In this document: positions 8,131-15,068 of the stretch, piece after piece
How positions within the stretch are numbered: position 1 is the first letter of the stretch
Layout: each line of letters starts with the position of its first letter
The notes under the pieces: model-generated
What the model saw: the letters and a program-made list of their open reading frames with translations, nothing else
Databases searched by the model: none
What the model was told of the DNA's origin: nothing
Assembly: GCA_035633215.1 (NCBI GenBank)
Contig: DASQFI010000059.1
Coordinates: forward strand, 1 to 64,000
Source of the DNA: DASQFI01 sp035633215
Lineage (GTDB): Bacteria; Acidobacteriota; Vicinamibacteria; Vicinamibacterales; SCN-69-37
Direction: 5' to 3'
DNA length: 64,000 nt
Program-made: the position numbers and the translations under genes

Positions 8131-8514
8131 TCAGACGCCGGCTTTCACGCGCTCGGCGTCGACCTTCGCGGAGAGTTTCTTTCCCTCTTGCTCGGCGGCG
8201 GCATCGCCTTTCAGGTGACCGTCGATCAGGGTCAGGGTGAACTTGATCAACGGGCCGTCGCTCTGGACCTCGAAGAGCAGTTTGCCGCCTTCGATTTTGC
8301 CCTTGAGCGGCCACTGCTTCTCGGCGCTCGGGCCCGCCGTGCCGGTGAGCTCGGTCTTGGTTTGTTTCAAGTCCAGGTAGATCCCGTCAGTGTCGAGCGT
8401 GCCGTCCGGACGTGTGACGACGAAGCTTCCGGACCACTTGCCCGTGAAGTCCTGGGCGGCCGAGACGGACACAAGCGAGACGATCAGAACGACAAGCGTG
8501 GCAAGACGTGTCAT
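8131..8514 (-). CDS. Small exported protein, predicted beta-barrel
   Basis: A 127-residue protein with a clear signal peptide (TLVVLIVSLVSVSAAQ, cleavage about residue 20). The mature part begins DFTGKWSGSFVV and alternates short beta strands with TELTGTAGPSAEKQWPLKG and KFTLTLIDGHLKGDAAAE, the pattern of a small exported barrel common in Acidobacteria and Planctomycetes. No catalytic residues are apparent and no function can be assigned. The upstream gene on the same strand is the DinB-family gene, whose stop lies 23 bases before this start, so the two could be co-transcribed. Confidence 0.75.
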   Translation of the reverse strand: MTRLATLVVLIVSLVSVSAAQDFTGKWSGSFVVTRPDGTLDTDGIYLDLKQTKTELTGTAGPSAEKQWPLKGKIEGGKLLFEVQSDGPLIKFTLTLIDGHLKGDAAAEQEGKKLSAKVDAERVKAGV

Positions 8515-8537
8515 GACCCCTCCTGGGCTGCTTTCTA

Positions 8538-9083
8538 TTACGACGAGGGTCGTGGTCTGGTTCCTCCGTCCATGAACACGCCGCCCTTCTCATCGGCCGA
8601 ATCGTTGTAGATCGCGGGCACGCTGATGTCGAGCAGTCTCAAGTACACGCCCAGCTGCGCGCGGTGATGGATGATGTGATTGAGGATGAATTCGCGCAGC
8701 GCGAGCCAGCGGGGCTGGGTAAACCAGACCTCGTCGCCTGATTTCAGCGACCACGGCTGCTCGAGGCTGGCATCCGACGCGGCGGCGAGCACGGTGCGCA
8801 ACTTGCCGTAGTTCTGATCGAAGAGCTGCAAGAGCTCCGCCTGCGTCTTGGGAAGCGACGGCCGTTGGCCGCTACTGCCGGCCTTGACGTCGAACACGTC
8901 CTGCTCGAGCGTGAAGACCCCCCACGTGGGGGAAATCGCAATAAAGGTCGCCAGCCACCCGAGCGTCATCGACTTGTCGTGGGGTTTCCAGTCGAACTTC
9001 TCGATCGGCACGCGCTCGAGCGATCGGCGTGTAAACGGCAGTTCGAGATCGAATTCCTGCAGCAAGGCCTCGCGCAGATTCAT
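8538..9083 (-). CDS. DinB-family protein lacking the first metal histidine
   Basis: A 181-residue four-helix-bundle protein of the DinB/YfiT superfamily. The third helix carries the usual NHIIHHRAQLGVYLRLL motif with two histidines spaced HxxxH. The first helix normally supplies a third metal histidine in a motif like GxLAxHI; here it reads LGWLATFIAISPTW, with Phe47 in the expected His position, so metal binding may be altered. Members are metal-dependent thiol transferases or hydrolases or are uncharacterised. There is no signal peptide. The C-terminal 20 residues are Gly/Ser/Pro/Arg-rich and probably disordered. Confidence 0.85.
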   Translation of the reverse strand: MNLREALLQEFDLELPFTRRSLERVPIEKFDWKPHDKSMTLGWLATFIAISPTWGVFTLEQDVFDVKAGSSGQRPSLPKTQAELLQLFDQNYGKLRTVLAAASDASLEQPWSLKSGDEVWFTQPRWLALREFILNHIIHHRAQLGVYLRLLDISVPAIYNDSADEKGGVFMDGGTRPRPSS

Positions 9084-9159
9084 GCGTCACTCACCTTTCC
9101 TCTAGCAAGACCGACATGAATCGCGAGACTCTCGGCCGAATTTGCCAATTGGCTCGCTA

Positions 9160-9183
9160 CAGGAAAGTGAGAACGGCTCTAGA
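9160..9183 (+). repeat. 24-base dispersed repeat, copy 1
   Basis: The sequence beginning ACAGGAAAGTGAGAA and ending GGCTCTAG lies 8 bases before the amidohydrolase start. The same 24 bases with one change (T to C) occur at 40499-40522. The copies have no gene in common, so this looks like a short interspersed repeat. Confidence 0.55.
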
Positions 9184-9191
9184 CTCTGCGC

Positions 9192-10571
9192 GTGAACATC
9201 AGGCCCTCCGTCATCGCCGCGCTCGTCACCGCGTCCGCGTCCCTGGCGGACGCGAGGTCCGTCTCTCACGAAACTCCGCAAGCGCCGGCGGTCGTGCTGC
9301 GCGCCGCCGGGATGATCGACGTCCAGCGCGGCGTCCGCATCGAGGACGTGCTTGTCGTCGTCACGGGCGATCGGATTACGGCGGTGGGTCCGGCCCGGAC
9401 GGTTGCCGTGCCGCCGGGCGCCCAGCGAATCGAGCTGGGCAACGCGACGCTGCTGCCCGGCCTGATCGATCTCCACGTGCATCTCACGCTTGCGGGCAAT
9501 CCGGAAGCCAACGCGAAGGCGACGCTGCTCGCGGGATTCACCACCGTGCAGGACCTGGGAGCACTCAACTACCGTAATCTGGAGTTGCGCGATGCGATTG
9601 CCGCAGGCACGTCGATCGGCCCGCGCGTCGTGGCGTCCGGCCCCTGGATTGGTCTCTCCGGCGGCATCTGCGACTTCAGCGGCATCGGTGTGCGGGGCGT
9701 CGACGAGTTTCGACGCCGCGTCCGGGAGGACGTCGCGCGCGGCGCCGATCTCATTAAAGTGTGCGTGTCGGGCTGGCTTCAGGACGCCGTCAATCGGCCG
9801 GAGGCGTTCGAGATTGGCGAGGCGGACCTGGCGGCCGCCATCGACGAAGCGCACAAAGCCAGGCGTCGAGTCGCCGTGCATGCGTTGAGCCGGGCCGGCA
9901 TCCGGGCCGCCGTCGCGCATGGCGCCGACCTCGTGGTGCATGGCGGCTTCGCCGATCCAACCACCATTCGCGAGATGCAGAAGCGTGGGGTTCGCCAGCT
10001 CCCGACCTTGTTCTCGCTGACGCCGGCAGCAACGCCAGCCGCCGAGGCGCTCCTCGCGCACATGAAGACGTCGGTTGGCCTCGGCCTGCCCGTGGCGTTC
10101 GGCACCGATGCCGGCGTCATCCCGCACGGGCGAAACGCCGAGGAATTTGCCCTGCTGACGCGGATCGGCCTGACGCCCGCGGCGGCGATCCGTTCAGCGA
10201 CGCTGGACGCCGCTCAGGCGATCGGCTGGGATGACCGAATCGGGTCGCTCAGCGCCGGCAAACTCGCGGACCTCATCGCGGTGGACGGCAATCCGCTCGA
10301 AGACCTCTCCGTGCTCAAGCGCGTCGTGCTCGTCATGCGCGGCGGTCAGATCTTCAAAGGGCAAAGGGCAATGGGCAAAGGAGAGGGGAAAGGTGAAAGG
10401 GCAAAATCGACCCGTCAGCGCTTCGCGTCCGTGCACCCGTGCTTGAACGCGGCGAACGGCGCCACATCCGCGCGAAACACTTTCTTCTCGACCATCGGAT
10501 CGGGCGCGAAGTGCGCGCGTGCCGCCGCTTCGTCCGCGGCCGATACGACCAACAGTCCTTTCTCACCATAG
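9192..10571 (+). CDS. Exported imidazolonepropionase-like amidohydrolase with read-through tail
   Basis: A 459-residue metal-dependent hydrolase with a signal peptide (about 1-22). Catalytic signatures are GLIDLHVHL (HxH), the carboxylatable Lys in ADLIKVCVSG, His in VAVHALS and HGADLVVHGG, and Asp in FGTDAGV; the C-terminal beta segment DLIAVDGNPLEDLSVL is typical of the family. Homologs end soon after GGQIFKG (about residue 390). Here the frame continues about 70 residues through a purine-rich repeat (10363-10407) and 157 bases into the convergent YCII gene, so the real stop seems lost. Similar enzymes act on peptides or lactams such as prolidase substrates; the substrate is unknown. Confidence 0.85.
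   Translation: MNIRPSVIAALVTASASLADARSVSHETPQAPAVVLRAAGMIDVQRGVRIEDVLVVVTGDRITAVGPARTVAVPPGAQRIELGNATLLPGLIDLHVHLTLAGNPEANAKATLLAGFTTVQDLGALNYRNLELRDAIAAGTSIGPRVVASGPWIGLSGGICDFSGIGVRGVDEFRRRVREDVARGADLIKVCVSGWLQDAVNRPEAFEIGEADLAAAIDEAHKARRRVAVHALSRAGIRAAVAHGADLVVHGGFADPTTIREMQKRGVRQLPTLFSLTPAATPAAEALLAHMKTSVGLGLPVAFGTDAGVIPHGRNAEEFALLTRIGLTPAAAIRSATLDAAQAIGWDDRIGSLSAGKLADLIAVDGNPLEDLSVLKRVVLVMRGGQIFKGQRAMGKGEGKGERAKSTRQRFASVHPCLNAANGATSARNTFFSTIGSGAKCARAAASSAADTTNSPFSP
10363..10407 (+). repeat. Purine-rich degenerate GGGCAAA tandem repeat
   Basis: About six imperfect copies of a 7-9-base unit (GGGCAAA, GGGCAAT, GGGGAAA, GGTGAAA) sit at the 3' end of the amidohydrolase gene. The run carries no stop in the gene's frame and translates to a Gly/Lys-rich segment. 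It belongs to the class of gene-end short tandem repeats also seen at 22498, 29990, 45065, 49242 and 55231. Confidence 0.6.
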
Positions 10572-10783
10572 CGCGCGCCGATAACGAGCGCCTGGGACTC
10601 GGTCAGGCGACGGATGTTCGCGCTGTGCTCGGCGAAGCCGGGTTGCTCGTTCGCGGGCTTCGCCGTGTCCCAGGCTGGCCCCAGGGTCAACTCGACGGCA
10701 AACAATCGAGGCGCCTGCCCGGCGCGCGCTCCTACGGCCACACCCGCAACGAACACCAGTCCCACGACGACGAATTTCGACAC
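10415..10783 (-). CDS. Exported YCII-domain protein
   Basis: A 122-residue protein with a signal peptide (VVVGLVFVAGVAVGARAGQ) and a YciI-like ferredoxin-fold domain: RLFAVELTLGPAW at the first strand, EHSANIRRLTESQALVIGARYG with the family His, then LLVVSAADEAAARAHFAPDP. Proteins of this fold are small and often dimeric; a few take part in chlorinated-aromatic metabolism, but most, including exported acidobacterial ones, are uncharacterised. The 3' end overlaps the tail of the amidohydrolase by 157 bases on the opposite strand. Codon structure favours this reading in the overlap, which supports the tail being a read-through. Confidence 0.8.
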   Translation of the reverse strand: MSKFVVVGLVFVAGVAVGARAGQAPRLFAVELTLGPAWDTAKPANEQPGFAEHSANIRRLTESQALVIGARYGEKGLLVVSAADEAAARAHFAPDPMVEKKVFRADVAPFAAFKHGCTDAKR

Positions 10784-10809
10784 AAGAAATCCTCCAAGAA
10801 TGGGTTGCC

Positions 10810-10871
10810 AGATGTAGGCCGGCCCTTAAGGGCCGGCGCATCTGGCGGGGCTGAAGCCCCGCCCTACATCT
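10810..10871. repeat. Composite palindromic intergenic repeat
   Basis: An outer inverted repeat, AGATGTAGG at 10810-10818 paired with CCTACATCT at the right end, encloses two hairpins: a perfect 20-base palindrome centred on TTAA (10818-10837, arms GCCGGCCC/GGGCCGGC) and GGCGGGGCT-GA-AGCCCCGCC (10844-10863). A related hairpin followed by CTACAT is at 56787-56812. It lies between the S9 peptidase stop and the YCII gene and could act as a terminator or a REP-type element. Confidence 0.75.
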
Positions 10872-10873
10872 GT

Positions 10874-12940
10874 CTACCTCCGCGCAGCTGGCTCGTCCTT
10901 TCTCGAGTACTTCTCGAACCAGTACCGGAGGTAGAGCTGCGTCCGGAGGAAGTTCGACGGCCGTGACGTCGTGCCGTGGTACTCGCCGTTGAAGCGCAGC
11001 ATCGCGGTCGGCACGCCGACCGCCTTGAGCGCCTGATAGAACTCCTCCGTCTGGCTGATCGGCGTGCGCATGTCGAGCACGCCGGTCATCAGCATCGTTG
11101 GCGTCTTGACCTTGCCGACGTACATGAGCGGCGAGCGGCGCAGATGCTCGCTCGGATCCTCCCATGGGAACTTCTCGAAGTCGTCGTACCAGCGGAGCGG
11201 GTTGCCGTCCACGTTGCCGACGAACGAGAGCCAGTTGATCACCGGGCACTGCGACGCCGCGGCCGCGAATCGATCGGTGTGCCCCACCGTCCAGGCCGTG
11301 AGCACGCCGCCGCCCGAGCAGCCGTAGACGAACAAGTTGCGCTCGTCGACGTAGCCTTTCGCGAGGACCGTGTCGACGCCCTTCATGAGGTCGTCGAAAT
11401 CCTTCGACGGGTAGTTGTACTTGATGGCGTTGCCAAACGAGCTGCCGTAGCCGGTCGATCCGCGCGGGTTCGTGTACAGGACGACGTAGCCGTTGGCCGC
11501 GTGTTCCTGCCACGCGAAGTTGAACCCCACTCCGTACATCGAGTGTGGTCCGCCGTGGATGGACAGCATCAGCGGGTACTTCTTCTTCGGATCGAAATCC
11601 GGCGGTTTGATGACCCAGCCCTGGATCTTGTAGTCGTCGAGCGACGTGTACCGGATCTCCTCGACCTCGCCGAGCTTGACCTGACTCAGCACGTCCTCGT
11701 TCACGTTCGTGAGCTGCTTGATGATCCCCGGATTGGAGAGCGAAAACGAAATGATGTCGCCCGGCTTGTGAAAGCTCGTCAGCGTGCCGACGGCCTGCCC
11801 GGTGCGATTCACGTCGCTCAGCGTAATCAGGTGTACACCCTTCGTCACGGTCGTGACAGGCCCGTCGAGCGGCGCGTAGTGAAGGTTCCGCGAGCCGCTG
11901 TCGTCGGCGGTGAAGTAGATCCCGTTCGAATCAGGCGCCCACGTGAGGTCGGCGGGCGAGCGGTCGAACTTTGCCGTCATCTGCCGCGTGCCCGTGCCGG
12001 ACAGACTCGCGACGTACAGCTCGTTGTCGATGTAGGTGTCGGTGGTGTAGTCGTAGCCGAGATAGGCGATCCATCGGCCATCCGGTGAAAGCGTCGGAGA
12101 CGTATCCGGCCCGCTGCGGCTCGTGATGGGACGGAAGTTGCCGGTCGCCACGTTCAACGCATAGACGTCGGACTGCCGATACTCACGTTCCCAGTTCGGA
12201 CCGCGCCCCGCTGAGAGAAGGATCTCGGTGCCGTCTTTGGTAAAGCTGAACTCGCCCGCGTAGTTGTACTGCCCGTCCGTCACTCGCCGCTCGGTGCCGC
12301 CTTCGGCGGGCACGATGAAGATCTGATTCAGCCCCTGCTCGATGAAGCCCTGCCGGTCCGCGCGGTACGTCAGACTCTCGACGATGCGCGGCGGCTCGAT
12401 CCAGCGCGCGCCCTCGGGCCGCGCGGGCATGCGGATCGGCCAGGTGTCGCGCTTCGGCACGAGCATCGAAAACGCAACGGACTTGCCGTCCGGTGTCCAG
12501 ACGAGGTTCGAGGGACTCTGGTCGAGGTGCGTGATCTGCGTCGTCGCGCCCTCCGCGTCCATCCACCGCACCCAGATTTGCGATCCGCTGGGCTCGCCGT
12601 CACGCGTGAACGCGATCCGCGTGCCGTCCGGCGACCAGATCGCGTTCGAGCCGGTCGTCAGGAATCGGTTCTTCGAGCCGTCCGCGTTCATGATCCAGAG
12701 CGCCGAGCTCCGGCGGTCGTTGACCTTGTCGACCCAGCCGCGCGTGTAGACGATCTGCGTCCCGTCAGGTGAGATGCGCGGGTTCGAGACGGTCTCGAAG
12801 TCGAAGAACTGCTCGAGCTGCAGCTTCTTCATCGCAGCTTGCCCCGCCGGAGCCTGGGCGAAGGCGGGCGTCTGCTCGACCGCCGCGGTGGGCGCCACAA
12901 GCCATCCAAGGACGCCAATGCTGAGGATCGCGCGTCTCAT
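10874..12940 (-). CDS. Exported S9-family prolyl oligopeptidase-like peptidase
   Basis: A 688-residue serine peptidase. After a signal peptide (about 1-28) comes a long beta-propeller region with TolB/DPP4-like repeats (RISPDGTQIVYTRG, AIWSPDGTRIAFTRDG, TLSPDGRWIAYLGYD), then an alpha/beta hydrolase domain. The catalytic triad is visible: Ser in YGCSGGGVLTAW, Asp in GVLDMRTP and His in NGEYHGTT. The propeller usually limits access to short peptides, so the enzyme probably removes di- or tripeptides from exported or environmental peptides. Its size and domain order are normal for the S9C/DPP-like group. The terminal EYSRKDEPAARR region is basic. Confidence 0.93.
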   Translation of the reverse strand: MRRAILSIGVLGWLVAPTAAVEQTPAFAQAPAGQAAMKKLQLEQFFDFETVSNPRISPDGTQIVYTRGWVDKVNDRRSSALWIMNADGSKNRFLTTGSNAIWSPDGTRIAFTRDGEPSGSQIWVRWMDAEGATTQITHLDQSPSNLVWTPDGKSVAFSMLVPKRDTWPIRMPARPEGARWIEPPRIVESLTYRADRQGFIEQGLNQIFIVPAEGGTERRVTDGQYNYAGEFSFTKDGTEILLSAGRGPNWEREYRQSDVYALNVATGNFRPITSRSGPDTSPTLSPDGRWIAYLGYDYTTDTYIDNELYVASLSGTGTRQMTAKFDRSPADLTWAPDSNGIYFTADDSGSRNLHYAPLDGPVTTVTKGVHLITLSDVNRTGQAVGTLTSFHKPGDIISFSLSNPGIIKQLTNVNEDVLSQVKLGEVEEIRYTSLDDYKIQGWVIKPPDFDPKKKYPLMLSIHGGPHSMYGVGFNFAWQEHAANGYVVLYTNPRGSTGYGSSFGNAIKYNYPSKDFDDLMKGVDTVLAKGYVDERNLFVYGCSGGGVLTAWTVGHTDRFAAAASQCPVINWLSFVGNVDGNPLRWYDDFEKFPWEDPSEHLRRSPLMYVGKVKTPTMLMTGVLDMRTPISQTEEFYQALKAVGVPTAMLRFNGEYHGTTSRPSNFLRTQLYLRYWFEKYSRKDEPAARR

Positions 12941-13149
12941 CGTTGCCTCCCTTATTTTTCCCGAGGCCGCGATTCTACCGCCGTTCGTCGTCCGCAGGTG
13001 ACGTTCACCGATTCAGGCGGCGTCAGGCCCGAGGCGGGGCTGGATTCTGTAACGGCTCGAGGCGGCCCTCCGCCGGCTCAGAGAAAACCAATTTGGGATG
13101 CCATCCGTAGGTGGGCTAGTATTCGGCTCGCTTGTGGAGGGGGCTGCCT

Positions 13150-13605
13150 ATGAAACGCTTCTCGAGCATTTTGGCGATGGTACTGGCACTGGCGACGGCG
13201 ACGACGCTTCTCGCGCAGGGAGGCACGACCCAGAAATCGCTCTACGATCGTCTCGGTGGCAAGTCGGCCATCGTGGCGGTGGTGGACGATTTCGTGGCCA
13301 ACTGCGCGGCCGACAAACGCATCAACGCGTTCTTTGCGGCGACGGCGAAAGACCCCGCACGGCTCGCGAGGTTCAAGAACAACCTCGTCGATCAAATCTG
13401 CGAGGCCGCAGGTGGGCCGTGCAAGTACACCGGTAAGGACATGAAGACCGCGCACGCGGGCATGGGCATCAGCACGGCTGATTTCGACGCCCTCGTCGAG
13501 GATCTCGTCAAGTCGCTCACCAAGTTCAAGGTCGCCAAGGCGGAGCAGGATCAGCTCCTCGGCGTCCTGGGCCCGATGAAGGCTCAGATCGTCGAGAAGA
13601 AATGA
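13150..13605 (+). CDS. Exported group I truncated haemoglobin
   Basis: A 151-residue protein. Residues 1-22 form a signal peptide (SILAMVLALATATTLLAQ), followed by a complete TrHb1 (trHbN) globin: SLYDRLGGKSAIVAVVDDF at the start, and GGPCKYTGKDMKTAHAGMGI carrying the proximal heme His102. TrHb1 proteins bind heme and react with oxygen and nitric oxide. Most are cytoplasmic, so the signal peptide is notable and suggests a periplasmic role. The ATG at 13150 follows a GGAGG ribosome site; an in-frame start at 13132 would break the signal peptide pattern. A 30-base perfect palindrome follows the stop. Confidence 0.9.
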   Translation: MKRFSSILAMVLALATATTLLAQGGTTQKSLYDRLGGKSAIVAVVDDFVANCAADKRINAFFAATAKDPARLARFKNNLVDQICEAAGGPCKYTGKDMKTAHAGMGISTADFDALVEDLVKSLTKFKVAKAEQDQLLGVLGPMKAQIVEKK

Positions 13606-13619
13606 CCTGACGATCCTCG

Positions 13620-13649
13620 CCACCGCCGGGAGGCGCCTCCCGGCGGTGG
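13620..13649. terminator. 30-base perfect palindrome after the globin gene
   Basis: A 15-base arm, CCACCGCCGGGAGGC, is followed directly by its exact reverse complement, ending 44 bases after the globin stop. The RNA would form a very stable GC stem with a tight loop. There is no T-tract, so it may stop transcription by a factor-dependent route or protect the mRNA 3' end. Confidence 0.6.
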
Positions 13650-13712
13650 GCGCCACAGCCCTTGATCGGCGCTAGACATCGCGTGGCGAGCGCGGGCAAG
13701 CTTTGACGCGTC

Positions 13713-14525
13713 ATGACCGTCTTCGATGTCTACGTCAACGACCGCAAGATCTGCCGTGCCGGCGTGGGCCGGGACGGCGTGCTCGATGCCATCGTCAGTT
13801 GGGTGAAGCTGATCGGCCCCGCGGCGCGGCAGGCGCGTCGCCTGAAGAGCCCGCTGGAGGAAACGCGGCTTCACGTGGGCGGGCTCCGCGACGGGTCGCA
13901 CCGGAAATGGCCCGTCCCCGAGTTGAAGATCGGCGATCGCGTCACCATTCAAGTCCTGCGCGCGGAGGCCTTCGATCCGCCGGGTCGTGTAGAACGGCCC
14001 GACCCGGCCAGGAACGAGCGCCAGGAAAAACGGTATTACGTTCGCCTGAAGCGGAAGTTCGAGGGGCCCAGGTCACGGCGCGCGCGGCCGGCCGCGCGGT
14101 TGCCCCAGGAGGACGAAACGACGCTGCTGAATGTCGACCTCGACATCTGGTCGCGAACTCCGCTCGAGCCGCTCGTCGCCGCGTTGGGCAAGCGTGTCTA
14201 CGCGCTGCACGTCGGGAAGGAGGGTCGGCGGTACGGCGCGCACCTGGAGCTCGCCCGGAGCGGCCATTCTCGCGGCGCGGACGGGCTGATCCGAGATTTC
14301 GTCTCGCTGGTCCGGAAGCTGCCGCCCAGGAGCCGCGCGCTATGGAATCGGGCGCAGGCGCGCGACTTCAATGTCGGCGTTCAGGCAGGCGTCAAGCCGT
14401 TCAGCTACGAACTGCCGGTCGAGCCGCAGACGCTCCACGCGGCTGCGGGCGTCAATGCCCGCGTTGTGTTAACCGTGTACGCGCCGAGCCCGGCAGTCGC
14501 GCCAGCCCGACGCCGGCGATCATGA
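13713..14525 (+). CDS. Hypothetical protein, basic, 270 residues
   Basis: I do not recognise the family. There is no signal peptide or membrane helix. The N-terminus MTVFDVYVNDRKICRAGVG is beta-rich; a basic stretch sits around residues 85-130 (Arg/Lys-rich, including YYVRLKRKF and SRRARPAARLP), dividing the protein into two parts. The second part begins NVDLDIWSRTPLEPLVAALG and includes VYALHVGKEGRRYGAHLEL. The protein ends in an Ala/Pro/Arg-rich tail. The ATG at 13713 has no strong ribosome site. It lies alone between the globin gene and the PadR-ADOP pair, and no role can be deduced. Confidence 0.6.
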   Translation: MTVFDVYVNDRKICRAGVGRDGVLDAIVSWVKLIGPAARQARRLKSPLEETRLHVGGLRDGSHRKWPVPELKIGDRVTIQVLRAEAFDPPGRVERPDPARNERQEKRYYVRLKRKFEGPRSRRARPAARLPQEDETTLLNVDLDIWSRTPLEPLVAALGKRVYALHVGKEGRRYGAHLELARSGHSRGADGLIRDFVSLVRKLPPRSRALWNRAQARDFNVGVQAGVKPFSYELPVEPQTLHAAAGVNARVVLTVYAPSPAVAPARRRRS

Positions 14526-14643
14526 ACAAACCGTCTGGTCGGTCCGCGTACTCCTGGGTCCGGTGATGGCGCATGGATGACGTACCCAAGTCTCTAGACT
14601 TCCAGGTCAGCCCCCGTACTTCTGCGTCAGCTCTCTGTTTCCC

Positions 14644-14693
14644 TTGACGCTCGAAAGAAGCGCTCGTATGCTCCTTCCGACAGTCGGAAGGAG
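14644..14693 (+). promoter_or_regulatory. Promoter and palindromic operator of the PadR-ADOP operon
   Basis: A -35 box TTGACG (14644-14649) and a -10 box TATGCT (14667-14672) are separated by exactly 17 bases. The -10 runs into a 23-base palindrome at 14671-14693 with 10-base arms CTCCTTCCGA/TCGGAAGGAG around CAG. The right arm contains the ribosome-binding sequence GGAAGGAG of the PadR gene (ATG 14700). A repressor bound here would cover the transcription start, which fits PadR autoregulation. Confidence 0.75.
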
Positions 14694-14699
14694 TTACCC

Positions 14700-15059
14700 A
14701 TGCGCGATTCCGAACGCTCGCCTGAGAACGATCGAGAAAGTGTCCTGCAGGGAACCCTGGACATGCTCGTCCTCCGCGCTGTCCAGCTCGAGCCGATGCA
14801 CGGCTGGGGCATCGCGGAGCGGCTGGAGCAATGGTCCGAGCAGATCCTGCAGCTCGGCCAGGGCACCCTCTACCCCGCCCTGTATCGCCTCGAGCGCCAG
14901 GGTCTGATCGACTCGAAATGGCGCGTCACCGAGAACAACCGGCGCGCGCGTTACTACTCGCTCACCGCCGCGGGCCGGCGGCAGCTCGCTCGCGAAATGG
15001 AATCGTGGCAGCGCCTGTCGCGCGCCATCAACCTCGTGCTCAGGGCCTCGATCGCCTGA
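14700..15059 (+). CDS. PadR-family transcriptional regulator
   Basis: A 119-residue winged-helix regulator. The family motif runs LQGTLDMLVLRAVQLEPMHG followed by WGIAERLEQWSEQILQLGQG, and TLYPALYRLERQGLIDSKW forms the recognition helix and wing. The short C-terminal helix (about 95-119) is the dimerisation element of the small PadR subgroup. The gene is 9 bases upstream of the ADOP permease, the pairing that is characteristic of Acidobacteria, so it probably represses that operon in response to an unknown ligand. A strong promoter overlapped by a 23-base palindrome lies just ahead of it and contains its own ribosome site. Confidence 0.93.
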   Translation: MRDSERSPENDRESVLQGTLDMLVLRAVQLEPMHGWGIAERLEQWSEQILQLGQGTLYPALYRLERQGLIDSKWRVTENNRRARYYSLTAAGRRQLAREMESWQRLSRAINLVLRASIA

Positions 15060-15068
15060 GGAGGAACC

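Noticed and set aside
12183..12566. Arg-rich reading frames inside the S9 peptidase and other long genes
   Set aside because: They are typical GC-rich shadow frames without conserved motifs.
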